Shown here: positions 44,428-55,934 of the stretch, piece by piece | Layout of the letters: each line of letters opens with the position of its first letter | Position numbering within the stretch: the first letter of the stretch is position 1 | Assembly (NCBI GenBank): GCA_021307315.1 | Contig: JAJSPD010000004.1 | Coordinates: forward strand, 744,001 to 808,000 | Reading direction: 5' to 3' | Length of the DNA stretch: 64,000 bases | Origin: Bisporella sp. PMI_857 | Lineage: Eukaryota; Ascomycota; Leotiomycetes; Helotiales; Helotiaceae | Made by a program: the position numbers and the translations under genes | Notes under the pieces: model-generated | What the model was told of the DNA's origin: nothing | Seen by the model: the letters and a program-made list of their open reading frames with translations, nothing else | Database searches by the model: none

Positions 44428-46660
44428 TTAATTTACTTCTGAGCTGGCTCCAACAAGCTCTTGGTCCTTTGCACGATCCTCTGAATCGCTACTATTGTCT
44501 CCCGGATCCCCACGAGTTTGGGCTTTTAGAGCGGGATGAGTCTTGAGGTTGTCTTCTGGATTACAATGGTTGTCTTCGGACCCACACCTGGATTCATCAC
44601 TAGAACGACCATTAAAGACCGGAGCGTCTCTTTCCTCCTGGTGGGGTTCAATGTCGGCAAACTCATCTGAGCTACTTTGTGAATCGTTATCGAGGCTAGG
44701 AATGCCTTGTGAACCACGCCTAGAATTATCGCCCTGGGCAGAGACACCGCTATCCCCTGGGGTTGTCCCGAATAATTCTGCAATCCCAGAAAGCCAATTC
44801 AAGCTGCTTTCTGAATCATCACTAAGGGTAATAACATCTTCGGGATCACTCTCTAAAGCACGTGGAGGTTGTTCAAGGACGTTAGGAACATCCTCTGACC
44901 CATACCTCGAATCACTTCTGCAATATCCGTTAGATACAGGATTGGCCGAGCGATGCCTTGAATTGTAGTTAGTTTTGCAACTCGGAATAGGAACCTTCGA
45001 ACCACGCTTCGATTCTGCACTCGAATTGCCAAGAGGTTGTCTCTCCTCTCTGCTGATCTCAAGCCTCCCTACAATCTCTGTAGAGACATTGTCTGAGCTA
45101 CTTCCTGAATCCGTAGCGACGGCAGGAGCATGTTCTTCCTCTGGTCGCGGCGGGCGGACAACCCTTTCTTGAAGAAAGCCAGGGTACCGAATTCTTAGTC
45201 CACCAGAAGGACCAGTGAGGGCATCTTCACCTACTGTTATGCTTCTTGCCTCACCATCAATACCAGATGTAAGCGAGACGCCGCCCTGCACTATGGAAGG
45301 CTCTCGCACTGTAGGATCGTTCTGATCCTGATTTATAGATGCAGGAGTCTTCCCTACTATGGGATCAGGCGGTAAACTTCGAGGAACCTGGGTGTGCCTC
45401 CGAGAGTTGGCCTTGCGGCAACAATAGCAACAAATAATTTCTTTCAGAGTTTCTGATATCCCAGTAGAAATACTTACATATTTAGGGTCCGGTGATCGTT
45501 CCACAGGAAGGGATAATGGGCGATTAGGGGAGCTGTCATCTTCGTAGCCATGTCCTCCTATGCCTGCGGATTCACACCTTTGACCACTAGAAGGTCGTCT
45601 CGTAGACGCCCAGTCTGAACTCTGTCTTGAACTGATGTTGTTTCCAGTTCTTTGAGAAGCTGAAGGTCGTAGTTCAGCAGCCCAAGCTGAAATCTGTCCT
45701 GTAATATCAAGATCTCCAGACCCTTGAGGTACGAAAGGATTTGCTACACACAGGTGACCTTCAAAAGGTGGTGGCCAGGTGTTGTCTCCATATTCCTGAG
45801 CAGTTATAAACGTTTTAGGGGAGGAGGCTGCACTAGCATTGCCTACAAACTTATTGGGAGTCATTGATGTTACTGTAGGTAAGGTTGTAACGCTATCATC
45901 CTCGGACTCACAAACAGTGGTCGTTGTTTCTGTTGAGATGTTTGCTGAACAGATATCACCGTCTTCACGACCGGGGTGCTTGTCTAGCGCAGATTTCATA
46001 TTCGTATCTGTCCATTCATCCTTCGAATAGTCTTCAGGACGGCAAGCACGGCGGAAGTTTTCCAACTTGAGCTTTACCCACGCACTAACAATAATATTCG
46101 TGTTGCCCATGTATGGCCGTGGCATCGTGGCATTACCAGCAAGCCTAGTAAAGAAAGCAGGAGGGTTACAATATCTGCGGTTGTAGCTGACGTCTGCGCA
46201 TCGACTGTCGACATCTCCTACAAACCATAAATGGGTCCATGCGATTCTTGCTTGCTCTAACGTTGACCTATTTACTGTTTATATTAGGAATGAGCCCATA
46301 TCAACTAAGCCGTTTCTTATAAATCTAGTTTTGCTCAACCTCAAATGGATAGATAATCTTCGGGAGTGGTAAGAAGAAAGAGAACGGGCTCATACTCATC
46401 GCAAGTCCTTCGAACCAAAACGTCGGATCGGTCAACGAGAAGTATTCCGGAGTATGGCATCTTACACCACACAGCGTTTCAGGCATTATCACTTGTCTTT
46501 GCTCTAGCAGATCGATGAGGAGCGCGATCAGATAATTCAGTATCACTAATATGCTTGGTGTACACACTCCTGGAGTCTGAATACGAGTGTTTGTTAACGA
46601 ATGGAACAAATACCTGATATTTCGACACCGCAGATAATATGCAAACACCAGTTGAAACAT
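44428..46660 (-). CDS. Hypothetical acidic low-complexity protein
   Basis: Three-exon model on the minus strand: 46396..46660, 45478..46274, 44428..45411, giving 681 aa. Intron 1 (121 nt, GTATGA donor, AAACAG acceptor) joins WFEGLAM to INRSTLEQARIAWTHLWFVG; both sides look coding. Intron 2 (66 nt) has a perfect GTAAGT donor and is a multiple of three, so it can be read through. The first 230 residues are structured-looking (PTFWFEGLAM; NTNIIVSAWVKLKLENFRRA). The remainder is Ser/Asp/Glu/Gly-rich and probably disordered, with repeated patterns such as SSDESRCGSED. I do not recognise a domain. The exact start and intron 1 are the least certain parts. Confidence 0.5.
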
Positions 46661-46891
46661 TTGTAGATTTTATAGCATGAATCTATTCGGAGATGTCTGC
46701 TTTTCAGGTTAGTTCTTTCCCCGTTCTGCTACTTCATCCTTCAAGCCGCTGAAATATTGCGGTTGCTCCTTGCTTGTTGTGGAAATTGCACTTTCTAATC
46801 GAATGAGAGCCAGATTTTCCTTCCATGGACAGCCTAGAAGTCGAGTTCATAACATTGTCATCTACAGCAGCGCAAAAAAACCTCAACATTA

Positions 46892-47364
46892 TTGTACCCC
46901 CCCCCCCCCCCCCCCGAGCCACCACAAATAGGTATTGGCATCACTATCAATGCTCAAAATATACTCAAACCAGGCGCGGTGCATCACCCCGCAGTCAGTA
47001 TCCCCTCCAACAAACTCGATATAACCGTAGAGTTTTTATTGCATACGAAGAAATGGGAAACTAATGGAAAAGATCCAGCAACGCCTCGGGTTTTTTTCCC
47101 TCCTTCCGCAAACTCCCGCCGGAACTTCAATTCATGGTATGGCGCTATGCACTCCTCGGCCCGTTTGTCTTCACCATCAGGCACAAAGCCGGCCGTACAC
47201 TCTGCTCTTACATCGCTGAAGGCACTGCTTCTGCACTACTATACGTCTGTAGCGGCTCACGTGAGGTCGCATTGAAAGAAGGCTGTCGCCCAGCAGGTGA
47301 CAATCTGCGTTGGCAACTGCTTCGAAGCCACTATGGAAGATTCTCATTAGCGTATCCTACATAA
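46892..47364 (+). pseudogene. 2EXR-family gene relic with frame breaks
   Basis: Frame +1 at 47099-47364 reads FRKLPPELQFMVWRYALLGP and later ALLYVCSGSREVALKE. These are the two hallmarks of fungal 2EXR (F-box-like) proteins: a PPELR.M.W motif and a CRESREVAL motif. Upstream, frame +2 (46892-47100) gives coherent sequence ending ATPRVFF. The two frames meet exactly at a run of seven T (47091-47097), so a single-base length change there would account for the break. Further upstream is a 19-base C run. The frame then ends at 47364, earlier than expected for the family. Decay is the simplest reading; a sequencing error in the homopolymers is the alternative. Function of 2EXR proteins is unknown. 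Confidence 0.55.
46897..46915 (+). repeat. Poly-C run of 19
   Basis: Nineteen consecutive C at the 5' side of the 2EXR relic. Such runs are prone to length errors and to replication slippage. Confidence 0.9.
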
Positions 47365-48821
47365 ATCGTAGTTCTCCTCACTGTTACTTTCTTCATCACA
47401 AAGCCAATCCAACAATGTCTTGTCATTGTCCTCTCCATCCGCTAATTTCCCAATGGCCATTCTTCCCGAGTCATCACCCGCTCTAAAACACAACGCTCTC
47501 TCATCTACTTCCCGCCACTCTTTTTACTCCTCATTCAGTAACGCTACCACAAGCCTTTTGAGTTGTCCAGGGTATGCGCTGTTCTGGAATAAGAAGGGGA
47601 TTAAGTCCGATTGTGCCTTCCTGGTAACGCTGTATCTAGCCTCTTTAAGCGTTTCCCCACCTCCTCTGAGGATGTCTTGTTTTTCTGCCTCTCTACTCTT
47701 GTCTTGTTGATGATCGTGAACTTGGCGTTGCCGAGTTGTTTCCATGGCTGTTTGTCTTTTCCTGCAGCACCGAGTGCTACATTCTTTCTATCTCTCGCTA
47801 GATTGATCACCTTTTCTAGGTGTGAGTGGGAGTATATATCGGTTACTACACAGGTCGTATTGTTTGCACTGCTAGATTAAACGCGTTGGTTACAGTGACA
47901 GAATTTTATCCTCGTACCTAGATTGTCCTTCACGCATAACTTGTAAGCCGCTACTTGTGGCCTACACTCAAATAATCTAGCGTTTCGGCTATTTTTCCTG
48001 AATCACTAAAATCATTACGCTTATAGCATGTCAACAAAATATCTAGAACTACTTTATAGTTAAACTCAATACTATTGATGCTTATGACTAATTTTTCTGT
48101 GTGGCAAAGCGTAGCGTTATCTACTAGGTAGTCTTACAAAAGTAACAAAAGGGGCTAATAGAGAGGCAGTAATAAGGAGATGAAAAGGGGCGAACTAGTA
48201 ACAAGGAGTAATTAAAGGACTTTGGGCAGGACAACTTAGATTGAGGCTACAGAAGATAATAGAAGGATGGTGACTTAGGTCCGTGCACTAATAAAACGAA
48301 CAGCAAGGTCCTACACTACTTATACCCAAGGCACGTACAGGTGCTAATGTTAGCGACACGCTTCAGCTGATGGTTGATAATAAGTACCTGCTGTGTTTTG
48401 TTGTTACTAGGTCAGAAGTAGATCGAAACATGGTCACTTTAAAGTTCTCGGTGTCGGGCATATTCTCAATAGTTAAAAGTTTGCTACAGCGAAAAGAGTA
48501 GTGGATATTAAAAAAAATATAAAATCTAGGGTGGCACCAAATACCTATCCTAAGTAGTTCCTGGAAAAGGGCTAATACATATAATACTAGCAAATGCAAA
48601 TTATATACGCTTAGAATTATAGTTTCTAGTACTTATGCCAACTAAAATCTGGCTTTTATATAGTGGCTTTGACTATCAATCATTACAGCGACGAATAGAT
48701 CCCGCACTTCAACATATACTCTAAAACTAGAGTAAAGTATATCAAAGAACCCTGTCACCTTTCACGAGAACGCTATCATGGCTCAAGAGCTCTAGATCTA
48801 ACAATGTTATCTTGTATCATA
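47365..48821. other. Gene-poor AT-rich stretch
   Basis: About 1.45 kb. The plus-strand ORF 47420-47710 and overlapping minus-strand ORFs show no recognisable protein and may be the decayed end of the 2EXR gene. From about 47900 to 48750 the sequence is AT-rich and looks like old repeat DNA. Confidence 0.4.
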
Positions 48822-49793
48822 TTAAGCCGATAGTTCAGACATTTTCGACCGCGTGGGAAACTCGGGCAATGATGCTGTAGGGAGCTCATTGAGAGGCGGC
48901 GGGCAGGGGCTCTGTTGAAAAGCATAATAGTCTTTTGATTCATATGTTGAGGGGGGTGGTGGTGTGCTGTGCCTATATCGTCGAGATACAAGGACAAGGA
49001 GAGCAATGACGGCGATGCCCCCAATAACAGAACTAACTGCGATGCCGACTATAGGACCGGTTTTGAGACCCGCGGTAGGCTTTGCGGTTAAGGTCGAAGC
49101 CGAAGACGATATATTACTTGAAGTTGAAGTCGCAATCGTCGCAATCGAACTTGTTGAGCTGTCCGCAGTGGTGGCTGTGGTACCAGTACTGAGACTCGAC
49201 ATTAAGGCTGTGGTGGATGATCATGTTGATGAAGTGCTGGTAGAAAGAGTGGAACTGCTAGTAAAAGAAGTGACGGTTCCTGGCAGTACGATAAACCCTG
49301 GGGAAGGGATATTTGGTGTCCCGGTGAAAATATCGTCGAAGTTCTTTCCCGGGGCCGAAAATCGTAGGATATATTTTGCCGAGAAAGAGAGAGATGTCGC
49401 GCTGACGTTTAAGTTCCAGATATATGAGCCCGGCTCCGCGATATTGACGTCCTCTGTTTATCGCGCAAGTTAGATCAAACCAGAGTAAGGATGACTAAGA
49501 AGAGGTGAGCTTCTACACATACCAGTCAGCAGTTGACTATACTGGCCTTGAACCAAGTCATATGATGTCGCCCACAAATCAGCGATAGTGCCTGTTTCGT
49601 GCACAAATGAGGTTATATAGGTCGAATTCCAGCCTTCCCAGGCGAGGGCTATGGTATTGCCATTTGTGAAAGTTTGCGTGAAATCGGGATCAGTGCCGTC
49701 TGGGACCACCCAATAGCTCTCGACGGTCTGCGCAAGGGTTCGCTGTGATAGCAAGCCTAAAACCGAGACTGAATGGTACGTAGAGAGGAACAT
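48822..49793 (-). pseudogene. Ser/Thr-rich single-pass membrane protein, interrupted by in-frame TGA
   Basis: Exons 49523..49793 and 48822..49453 on the minus strand; the 69-nt intron has donor GTATGT and acceptor AAACAG. The N-terminus (LSTYHSVSVLGLLSQRTLAQ) is a signal peptide. The ectodomain includes VESYWVVPDGTDPDFTQTFT, then GSYIWNLNVSATSLSFSAKY, and then a long Ser/Thr tract. One transmembrane helix follows (GPIVGIAVSSVIGGIAVIAL then LVLVSRRYR) and a short cytoplasmic tail. This is the layout of fungal wall-stress or Mid2-like surface proteins. In the Ser/Thr tract a TGA at 49221-49223 breaks an otherwise open frame (SSTLSTSTSST-stop-SSTTALMSSLSTG). It could be a real nonsense mutation, a short unseen intron, or read-through. 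I call it a pseudogene with reserve. Confidence 0.55.
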
Positions 49794-50914
49794 CTTCTAC
49801 AACGATTACCTCTTGCTTGAGATTTCGAGGACGAACGCATGGGTTGTGGATGCGAGGGTTTTGATTTAGAGCTCCTGGTAGAGACATAACAACTTCCAAC
49901 ATGCTCTAACCGGTCTAAGCATTGTGAGCACAGAACGTTTCAGGAGACACATTTGCTGTTGGTGGCTGCTCGATGTTTCCACTTAACAGTACAAGGCCAT
50001 GTCAGGGGCTGGTCCACCTTGCACTTTCCTTCGAAAAGGTATGTCTATACAACAAGAAAATATATATGCCGAAATATTAAAAAGACAATTGAACTACAAG
50101 TAAATAAGTAAAGTAAAGAACAGACTAGTGCTTAATTAAAGATGCATATCCATAGTTGCTAGTAAGCATACGAGCATCTAGTGAAGTATAAAGATAATGT
50201 GGATTGTTGCATTGGTCGCAGTCGGCACAAGTTTAATGATGTTTTTGGGTGCGGAAGCGCGCGGCTACCTACAACTCATAAGGAATCTGTGAAGCGACCA
50301 CTCTATGTTTACATCATTAGGCAGGCGGCGCGTAATATCTGGCTCCTCTGCGACATAGCAGCAAATTCTAAGGGTTGTAATAGTGCTGGAAGGTGCGCAG
50401 AGCGTTGGGACAACTTTCACTGTGTATGTTCTTCAGTCCCGTCCTTGGCGCCAACCTCGCTATCGGCAACAAATTAAACAATCTAAAAGTCCCCAGTCCC
50501 CGGTCGCGTCAACAAGCCGTATTATCCAAAAGGGCACTTCATGTTCCAGGGTTTTCACCCTTCCAACATCGACTAGAAAATATCGTAGCCGTGTATTTGT
50601 CGCGTCTAGTGCCGAAATTCATAGTGGCTGCAAGATATTCAACTATCTGACTAAGCTATACGCCAGAACTTGCCTATTCTCGGCTACTTTCTTCGCATAA
50701 CCGTGGAATATATTTGGCTGCTAAATTGGGATAAGCTAAAAGCTAAGTGCCAATCCCTTGCTAGTGCTGTTGGTTTCTGTTACCACTGTGTCTTGGGTAT
50801 AATTGACTCCTTGATTTTTTGACTGAAATCTAAACCAGTCTTTGAGTTCTCCACTAGAGCGAAATAGCTCGATACGCATATATTGTAGACTGTTCCAAGC
50901 TTTTGCTTTTTGCA
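49794..50914. other. Divergent intergenic region
   Basis: About 1.1 kb between opposite starts. Short ORFs (50181-50700) carry no recognisable protein. It should hold promoters for both neighbours. Confidence 0.45.
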
Positions 50915-52084
50915 ATGGCAGTTCCACGATCTTTTCGACTGAGTTTGGTAGCAGCTCTTGGACTTATCCTCTTTTCAGCCATGTACCTATCATACACCTA
51001 CAATCTACCAGCACGCGCAACCTTTATCGAGCATAAGCATGAACTGTCAGGTGAAGATAATATCGTTTTAGCCTTCCCCAATGACCCCATTCCGCGCTAT
51101 AATTTTGCATCTCTATCTGAATATCCAGCAAACAACATCAATGAACCTTTAAAATTTGCCTTTGCAACTCTTTATTGTACACGCAATCCTGATACTCGTG
51201 GCCCTTATTTCGAGGCCACACAATCTATCATCTGGCGGCTCCTGTGGTCTGATTACCGATCGAAATACCCCATTATTATCTTTGTCTGTCCATTTATTCC
51301 AGAGGAGAATCGTCGCATATTCAAAGGCCAGGGTGCAATCGTTAAGGAGATCGAACTACTTGATGATATTATACCTGAAGAAGCGATCAGATCAAAGCGA
51401 TGGATGGATGTACTGTCCAAGTTGAATCTATGGAAGGAGATTGAATGGGAGCGGATAGTGTTTCTGGATTCGGATGCCTTTCCTATCATGAATATAGACG
51501 ATATTTTTGATTTAGTGCCAGTCCAACAGTGCAAGAGAGAAGTACTGGATCCGGAGGACAAGGCTGTTGTGGACAATGGCAAAGGAGGGGAGGATATGTG
51601 CAACTATGTCTATGCAGGCGTGTCACAGTTCTTAGAAGATAACATCAATGCCGGCATGTTAGTCTTGACACCGAATCTCGATATGCATGCTAAGCTCATC
51701 AGAGCGGCTAAGAGCACGAGGGACTATGACGTCAAGGATATGGAGCAGGGTGTGCTGAAGTCTAAGAATGCTTTTGCAGCTGATGGCCCATTCCCAGTCA
51801 ACCGCCTGCCGCCTATCTGGAACGCCGTCCCGGAATATTACATCAAATATCTCGCCGAGGGTGCAGAGGCTACTGAGGGGCTAGTGAGGGTTCTACATGT
51901 TAAGATGTGGAGTCGAATGTGGGGAGCTTTGACTAACTTGACCCAGCTGAACGATATGTGGGATCTAGATTGGATGAAGATGTGCAGATTCTATGATTCC
52001 GATGATGGATTTGTCGAGGCGAGGACGACGGGAGTGTATAAGACTCCGTGGGAGAGATTTCTCGAGAGCCAGAAGACAGCATAG
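50915..52084 (+). CDS. Glycosyltransferase family 8-like type II membrane protein
   Basis: Single-exon gene; start MAVPRSFRLSLVAALGLILF (389 aa), with an in-frame ATG four codons upstream at 50903 as alternative. The N-terminus is a signal anchor (LVAALGLILFSAMYLSYTYN), so the enzyme should face the Golgi or ER lumen. The catalytic region contains FAFATLYCTRNPDTRGPYFE, then KLNLWKEIEWERIVFLDSDA, where DSD is the metal-binding DxD triad. NINAGMLVLTPNLDMHAKLI and a C-terminal LHVKMW follow, the latter like the HxxGxxKPW end of glycogenin-type GT8 enzymes. Glycogenin or galactinol-synthase-like activity is the nearest comparison; the substrate is unknown. It is the second GT8-like gene in the window, unrelated in detail to the GNT1-like one. 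Confidence 0.8.
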   Translation: MAVPRSFRLSLVAALGLILFSAMYLSYTYNLPARATFIEHKHELSGEDNIVLAFPNDPIPRYNFASLSEYPANNINEPLKFAFATLYCTRNPDTRGPYFEATQSIIWRLLWSDYRSKYPIIIFVCPFIPEENRRIFKGQGAIVKEIELLDDIIPEEAIRSKRWMDVLSKLNLWKEIEWERIVFLDSDAFPIMNIDDIFDLVPVQQCKREVLDPEDKAVVDNGKGGEDMCNYVYAGVSQFLEDNINAGMLVLTPNLDMHAKLIRAAKSTRDYDVKDMEQGVLKSKNAFAADGPFPVNRLPPIWNAVPEYYIKYLAEGAEATEGLVRVLHVKMWSRMWGALTNLTQLNDMWDLDWMKMCRFYDSDDGFVEARTTGVYKTPWERFLESQKTA

Positions 52085-53501
52085 AGACTTACTTATATTG
52101 GTATAACGGAGGTAGAACATCGAGATCAGGAAGTAACGATTTGAAGCTAAAAGCGAGCGGGTATCGAGACATGATCACAGCTACCAGTCTAGTATGGTGC
52201 CAGAGTCATAACAACAAGGAAAGTTCAAGTCCGCTATGCCTAGGGAGACCGGGATGCAACCGTCTTGAATCCAGCGAACCGAGATTCCTCTCCGGAGAAG
52301 AGCCCTAGGCTTGAGGCTCATTCTGCCGCTGCAAGGATTTTGTACAAAGACTTGTCCGCCACCGCTTGATGAGCAAGGGAGAAGAATTGAGCCAATTATC
52401 AAAACTTGCCCTTCGCATTGTTACACAACAAGAGCCACGCTCATATTTCTTGGTATTGTAACTAAGATGACACATGCTCATCTTAGTCGATAGTTTATAG
52501 TCAACCAGGTACATAGTGGATATTGGGGGTGTAGATGTATTGTTGACAACATAGGTACTTGGCATATAAAAGTAGACTATGAAAGTCTCTTGGGGTGGTG
52601 CCGACAGAGCGCAAGAAACTGTAATAGAAGATGTAAATAGAAGGCCAGCAGGAGATTGACATCTCTAAGAAATGCAGCTTTGTTTATATTATGGCTGTGT
52701 GACTGATACAAAGACATGATAGCTCACTGAATCCCCATAAGGATACTTGGCGAGCATTAACAGGAAATATTAAGAAGGCAATCGCTGGAACTTCCAACAG
52801 TCAGTCTTCTTGCTCAACTTGACATGTTCACTTGAAGATATCCGCGTAGGAAATCAATCAGGAGCGTCCATCCATGGAAGCGATGACGCTTGTTACTGCC
52901 GGGGGGACAGGGACGATTTGTCTGTTCCTCTCAAGTGCCCGGCAAAGTGGCCGAAATCCGCTTGAAAGTGCGGACGGCGAAAGTCACATCGCCCCACCAC
53001 GTGCAAATCTTGTACCTGTATCCGATGAAACCCGAGTGAAAAATAAATAAATTTTATATATTTGATTTGAGGTGTGGGTTTGGGTTTGATGGAGCGAGAG
53101 TAACGTTCTTGAAGAGGTTCTGTTTTGGTGGTACATGCATCAGTATCAACATTAAAATATAAAAAGGTACGTGCAGAGACAGAGAGAGAGCTGAGCTTGA
53201 ACTTGAACTTGATTAGGGCTAGCACATGCTAACGGCTAGGCCTTGAACTTCAGTTGTTAGGGGTGTAGCTCAGGGCCCTTCAGGGCATTTGCGACCCCAC
53301 GAAAGCCAAGCAATTCTGTCCGCGGTTAAACAACAGCCGAAGAGCTCGCTCCTTCGTCAGAGCTCAAATTCACCTTAAATCCCCAGAGCTCCCTTCTACT
53401 TCTCCCTCTTCTTGTGAGTACAACCTTCATTTTTTGTCGGAACGGCTCGCACTCTTTGGCCGGCCCAAACTCTCTCCTCTCTATACCCCAATTGACCAAC
53501 A
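52085..53501. other. Intergenic region, GT8 to 2-methylcitrate dehydratase
   Basis: About 1.4 kb without a supportable gene. The right end (53330-53501), pyrimidine-rich on the plus strand, should be the promoter and 5' UTR of the next gene. Confidence 0.45.
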
Positions 53502-55201
53502 ATGTCGGCCATTCGCAGTGTCCGCACCACACCAAGACTGATTTTACGAACCATCCGTACCCCTCTTGCGGTTACTGCCCGAGCAACTCTCCCTGCATCT
53601 AGAACATCCTTCACCAAGACACCTGCACAACTCTCCAGATTCTCAACCATGTCACCTTTACAGTCTGGAGCTCCTCCACCACCTCAAGCCAGAGAATATG
53701 ACCCAGAAATTAAGGACATTGCTTCATATGTCCACCACACTCCCATCAATTCTGATTTAGCGGTAAGCTTCACCTATTCGCTAGCACGGCGTCGCTGATA
53801 TTCCTCTAGTTCGACACAGCGAGATTCGTTTTCCTCGACACTTTAGGATGTGGTCTTGAAGGTCTACGGTTCAAGGAATGTACAAAACTCCTCGGCCCAA
53901 TCGTCCCAGGAACCATTGTTCCTAATGGCACAAAGGTTCCAGGTACTAACTTCCAACTTGATCCTGTCAATGGCGCTTTCAACATTGGTGCTATGATCCG
54001 ATGGCTTGATTACAACGATTGCTGGTTGGCTGCTGAGTGGGGTCATCCTTCTGACAACTTGGGTGCCATTCTTGCTGTTGCCGATTGGATCTCGAGAACA
54101 AACCGTGCTGGGGGAAATCTCGGCAATGGAAAGGTTATAACAGTCAAGGAGGTTTTGGAGGCCATGATCAAGGCTCATGAGATCCAAGGCTGCTTAGCAC
54201 TTCTCAACTCATACAACAAGGTCGGCTTGGATCATGTTGTGCTGGTCAAGGTTGCAAGCGCTGCTGTGGTCTCAAAGTTGCTCGGTTTGTCAGAGAAGCA
54301 GACAGCTGATGTAGTCTCGCAAGCCTGGGTCGACGGCCAGAGCTTGAGAACATACAGACATTCTCCAAACACTATGTCAAGAAAGTCTTGGGCCGCCGGT
54401 GATGCTTGCCAACGTGCTGTCAACCTTGCGTTGAAAGTCTCGAAGGGGGAGCCTGGTGTTCCAACTGTTCTCTCAGCCCCGGTTTGGGGGTTCTATGATG
54501 TGCTTTTCAACAAGAAGCCATTTGAGTTCCAGCGACCATATGGAAGCTATGTTATGGAGAACGTCTTGTTCAAAGTCTCATACCCTGCGGAGTTCCACTC
54601 ACAAACTGCTATTGAGGCCGCGAAGGCAGTCCACAAGAAGCTTGCAGATCTAGGCAAATCTGCAGCTGACATCAAGGAGATCACCTGTAGGACACACGAA
54701 GCCTGCATTCGAATCATCGATAAACAATTCAAGCCTATGGATAACTTTGCTGACCGGGATCACTGCATCCAGTACATGTGCGCCGTCATGCTCGTTTATG
54801 GTCGTCTTGAAGCCACCGACTATACTGATGGAGGCGAAGCAGCCACCTCTCCTCTGGTGGAGTCACTCCGTCAAAAGATCGCTTGCGTCGAGGACCCACA
54901 ATTCACACTCGACTACCACAATGAGAATATGCGCACCATCCCCAACGCACTGACTGTTACCTTAAACGATGGCACTGTATTTGAGGAGATTGTTGTTGAG
55001 GCACCACTTGGACACAGACTAAGAAGAGAAGAGGCCAAGCCAGAGATCTTGGCCAAGTACAAGAGACATCTAGCTCCACATTTCAGTGAGGCTAAGGTCA
55101 AGGAGTTGGTTGATCTAGGAAATGACGCAAAGAGATTGGAGAGCATGGCTGTGGACGAGTATGTTGATTTATATGTCACCAAGGACAGCAAATTTGTGTA
55201 A
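53502..55201 (+). CDS. PDH1: 2-methylcitrate dehydratase, mitochondrial (MmgE/PrpD family)
   Basis: Dehydrates 2-methylcitrate in the mitochondrial methylcitrate cycle that disposes of propionyl-CoA. Two exons: 53502..53762 and 53810..55201, total 550 aa, with a 47-nt intron. The N-terminus MSAIRSVRTTPRLILRTIRT is a strong matrix-targeting sequence; a second Met at 53649 (MSPLQSGAPP) would remove it. The core matches yeast Pdh1: FLDTLGCGLEGLRFKECTKL, VPGTIVPNGTKVPGTNFQLD and GAMIRWLDYNDCWLAAEWGH. The His-Pro-Ser-Asp block (GHPSDNLGAIL), HSPNTMSRKSWAAGDACQRA and DNFADRDHCIQYM follow. The length is full for the fungal enzyme, and nothing is missing. Cis-aconitate decarboxylase is the paralogous alternative, but the closeness to Pdh1 favours the dehydratase. 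No other methylcitrate-cycle gene is adjacent. Confidence 0.94.
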
Positions 55202-55934
55202 TATGAAAAGTATAGAAAGGCGTAGATAAATATATGGCATTAAGAAATAGCGGTGTTTTATCACGATGAATAAAGCAGATTGATACGCTAGTGTTGATCT
55301 AGCTGCCATCCCAATTGTTCAATTGCACTTCGCCGGATCACAATTCGGTAACAATGACGCTCCCGAGCCGAGCCGAGCCGAAATTCTATGGTGGTGTCCT
55401 CTTTTCACTTTTCATCCTCCTTAAGAGAGTAAAGAAGCTCTAGAACATAACTCAAGGCATTCACTCGGAATAGTATGTTTATGGAGATATAGAACAGCTT
55501 TGAATGAATATTTCCCACTTGAAACAAATGGTATATTGTGTGGGCTCCTGCCATTTAAGCCATTCCGACTTCTCAGCCTTGCTACTACTAAATGTATACT
55601 GTTACTCATTAAGATCCTATATCGATATGATGTAATCATGCATGAGTAGGCAGACGGAAAAACAATATAATATGTTAATCAGAATTCGTTGTGCATGGAC
55701 TACTATACATTGTTTCGTCCCGGGGGTGAGAACAATCCTAAGAAAATACATTGTCCCCTTTCAAATTGGAGGCGACTCGTCTTCTCTCTCCCAGAACCAT
55801 AAAATCCCCCCCCCCCTCTCCCCTCCTCCTCTCTCACATAAACTTTTGCCTTCAGAAGAAAAAAATCAACGCACCCAAGACCAATCAACAAATACACGAA
55901 CCCAAATCGACAAACCAAAACCTATCAACCAACG
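55202..55934. other. Intergenic region with pyrimidine-rich 5' leader
   Basis: About 730 bases. A (GAGCC)3 microsatellite lies at 55363-55378. A C/T-rich tract (55775-55845, including a run of C) precedes the next gene, as is common in fungal promoters. Confidence 0.5.

Noticed and set aside
53261..53310. Sequence starting GGGGTGTAGCTCAG, reminiscent of a tRNA 5' end
   Set aside because: No T-arm (TTCGA) or matching acceptor strand follows within 100 bases, so no tRNA can be folded.
55363..55378. GAGCC repeated three times
   Set aside because: Too short to be more than a chance microsatellite; no functional context.
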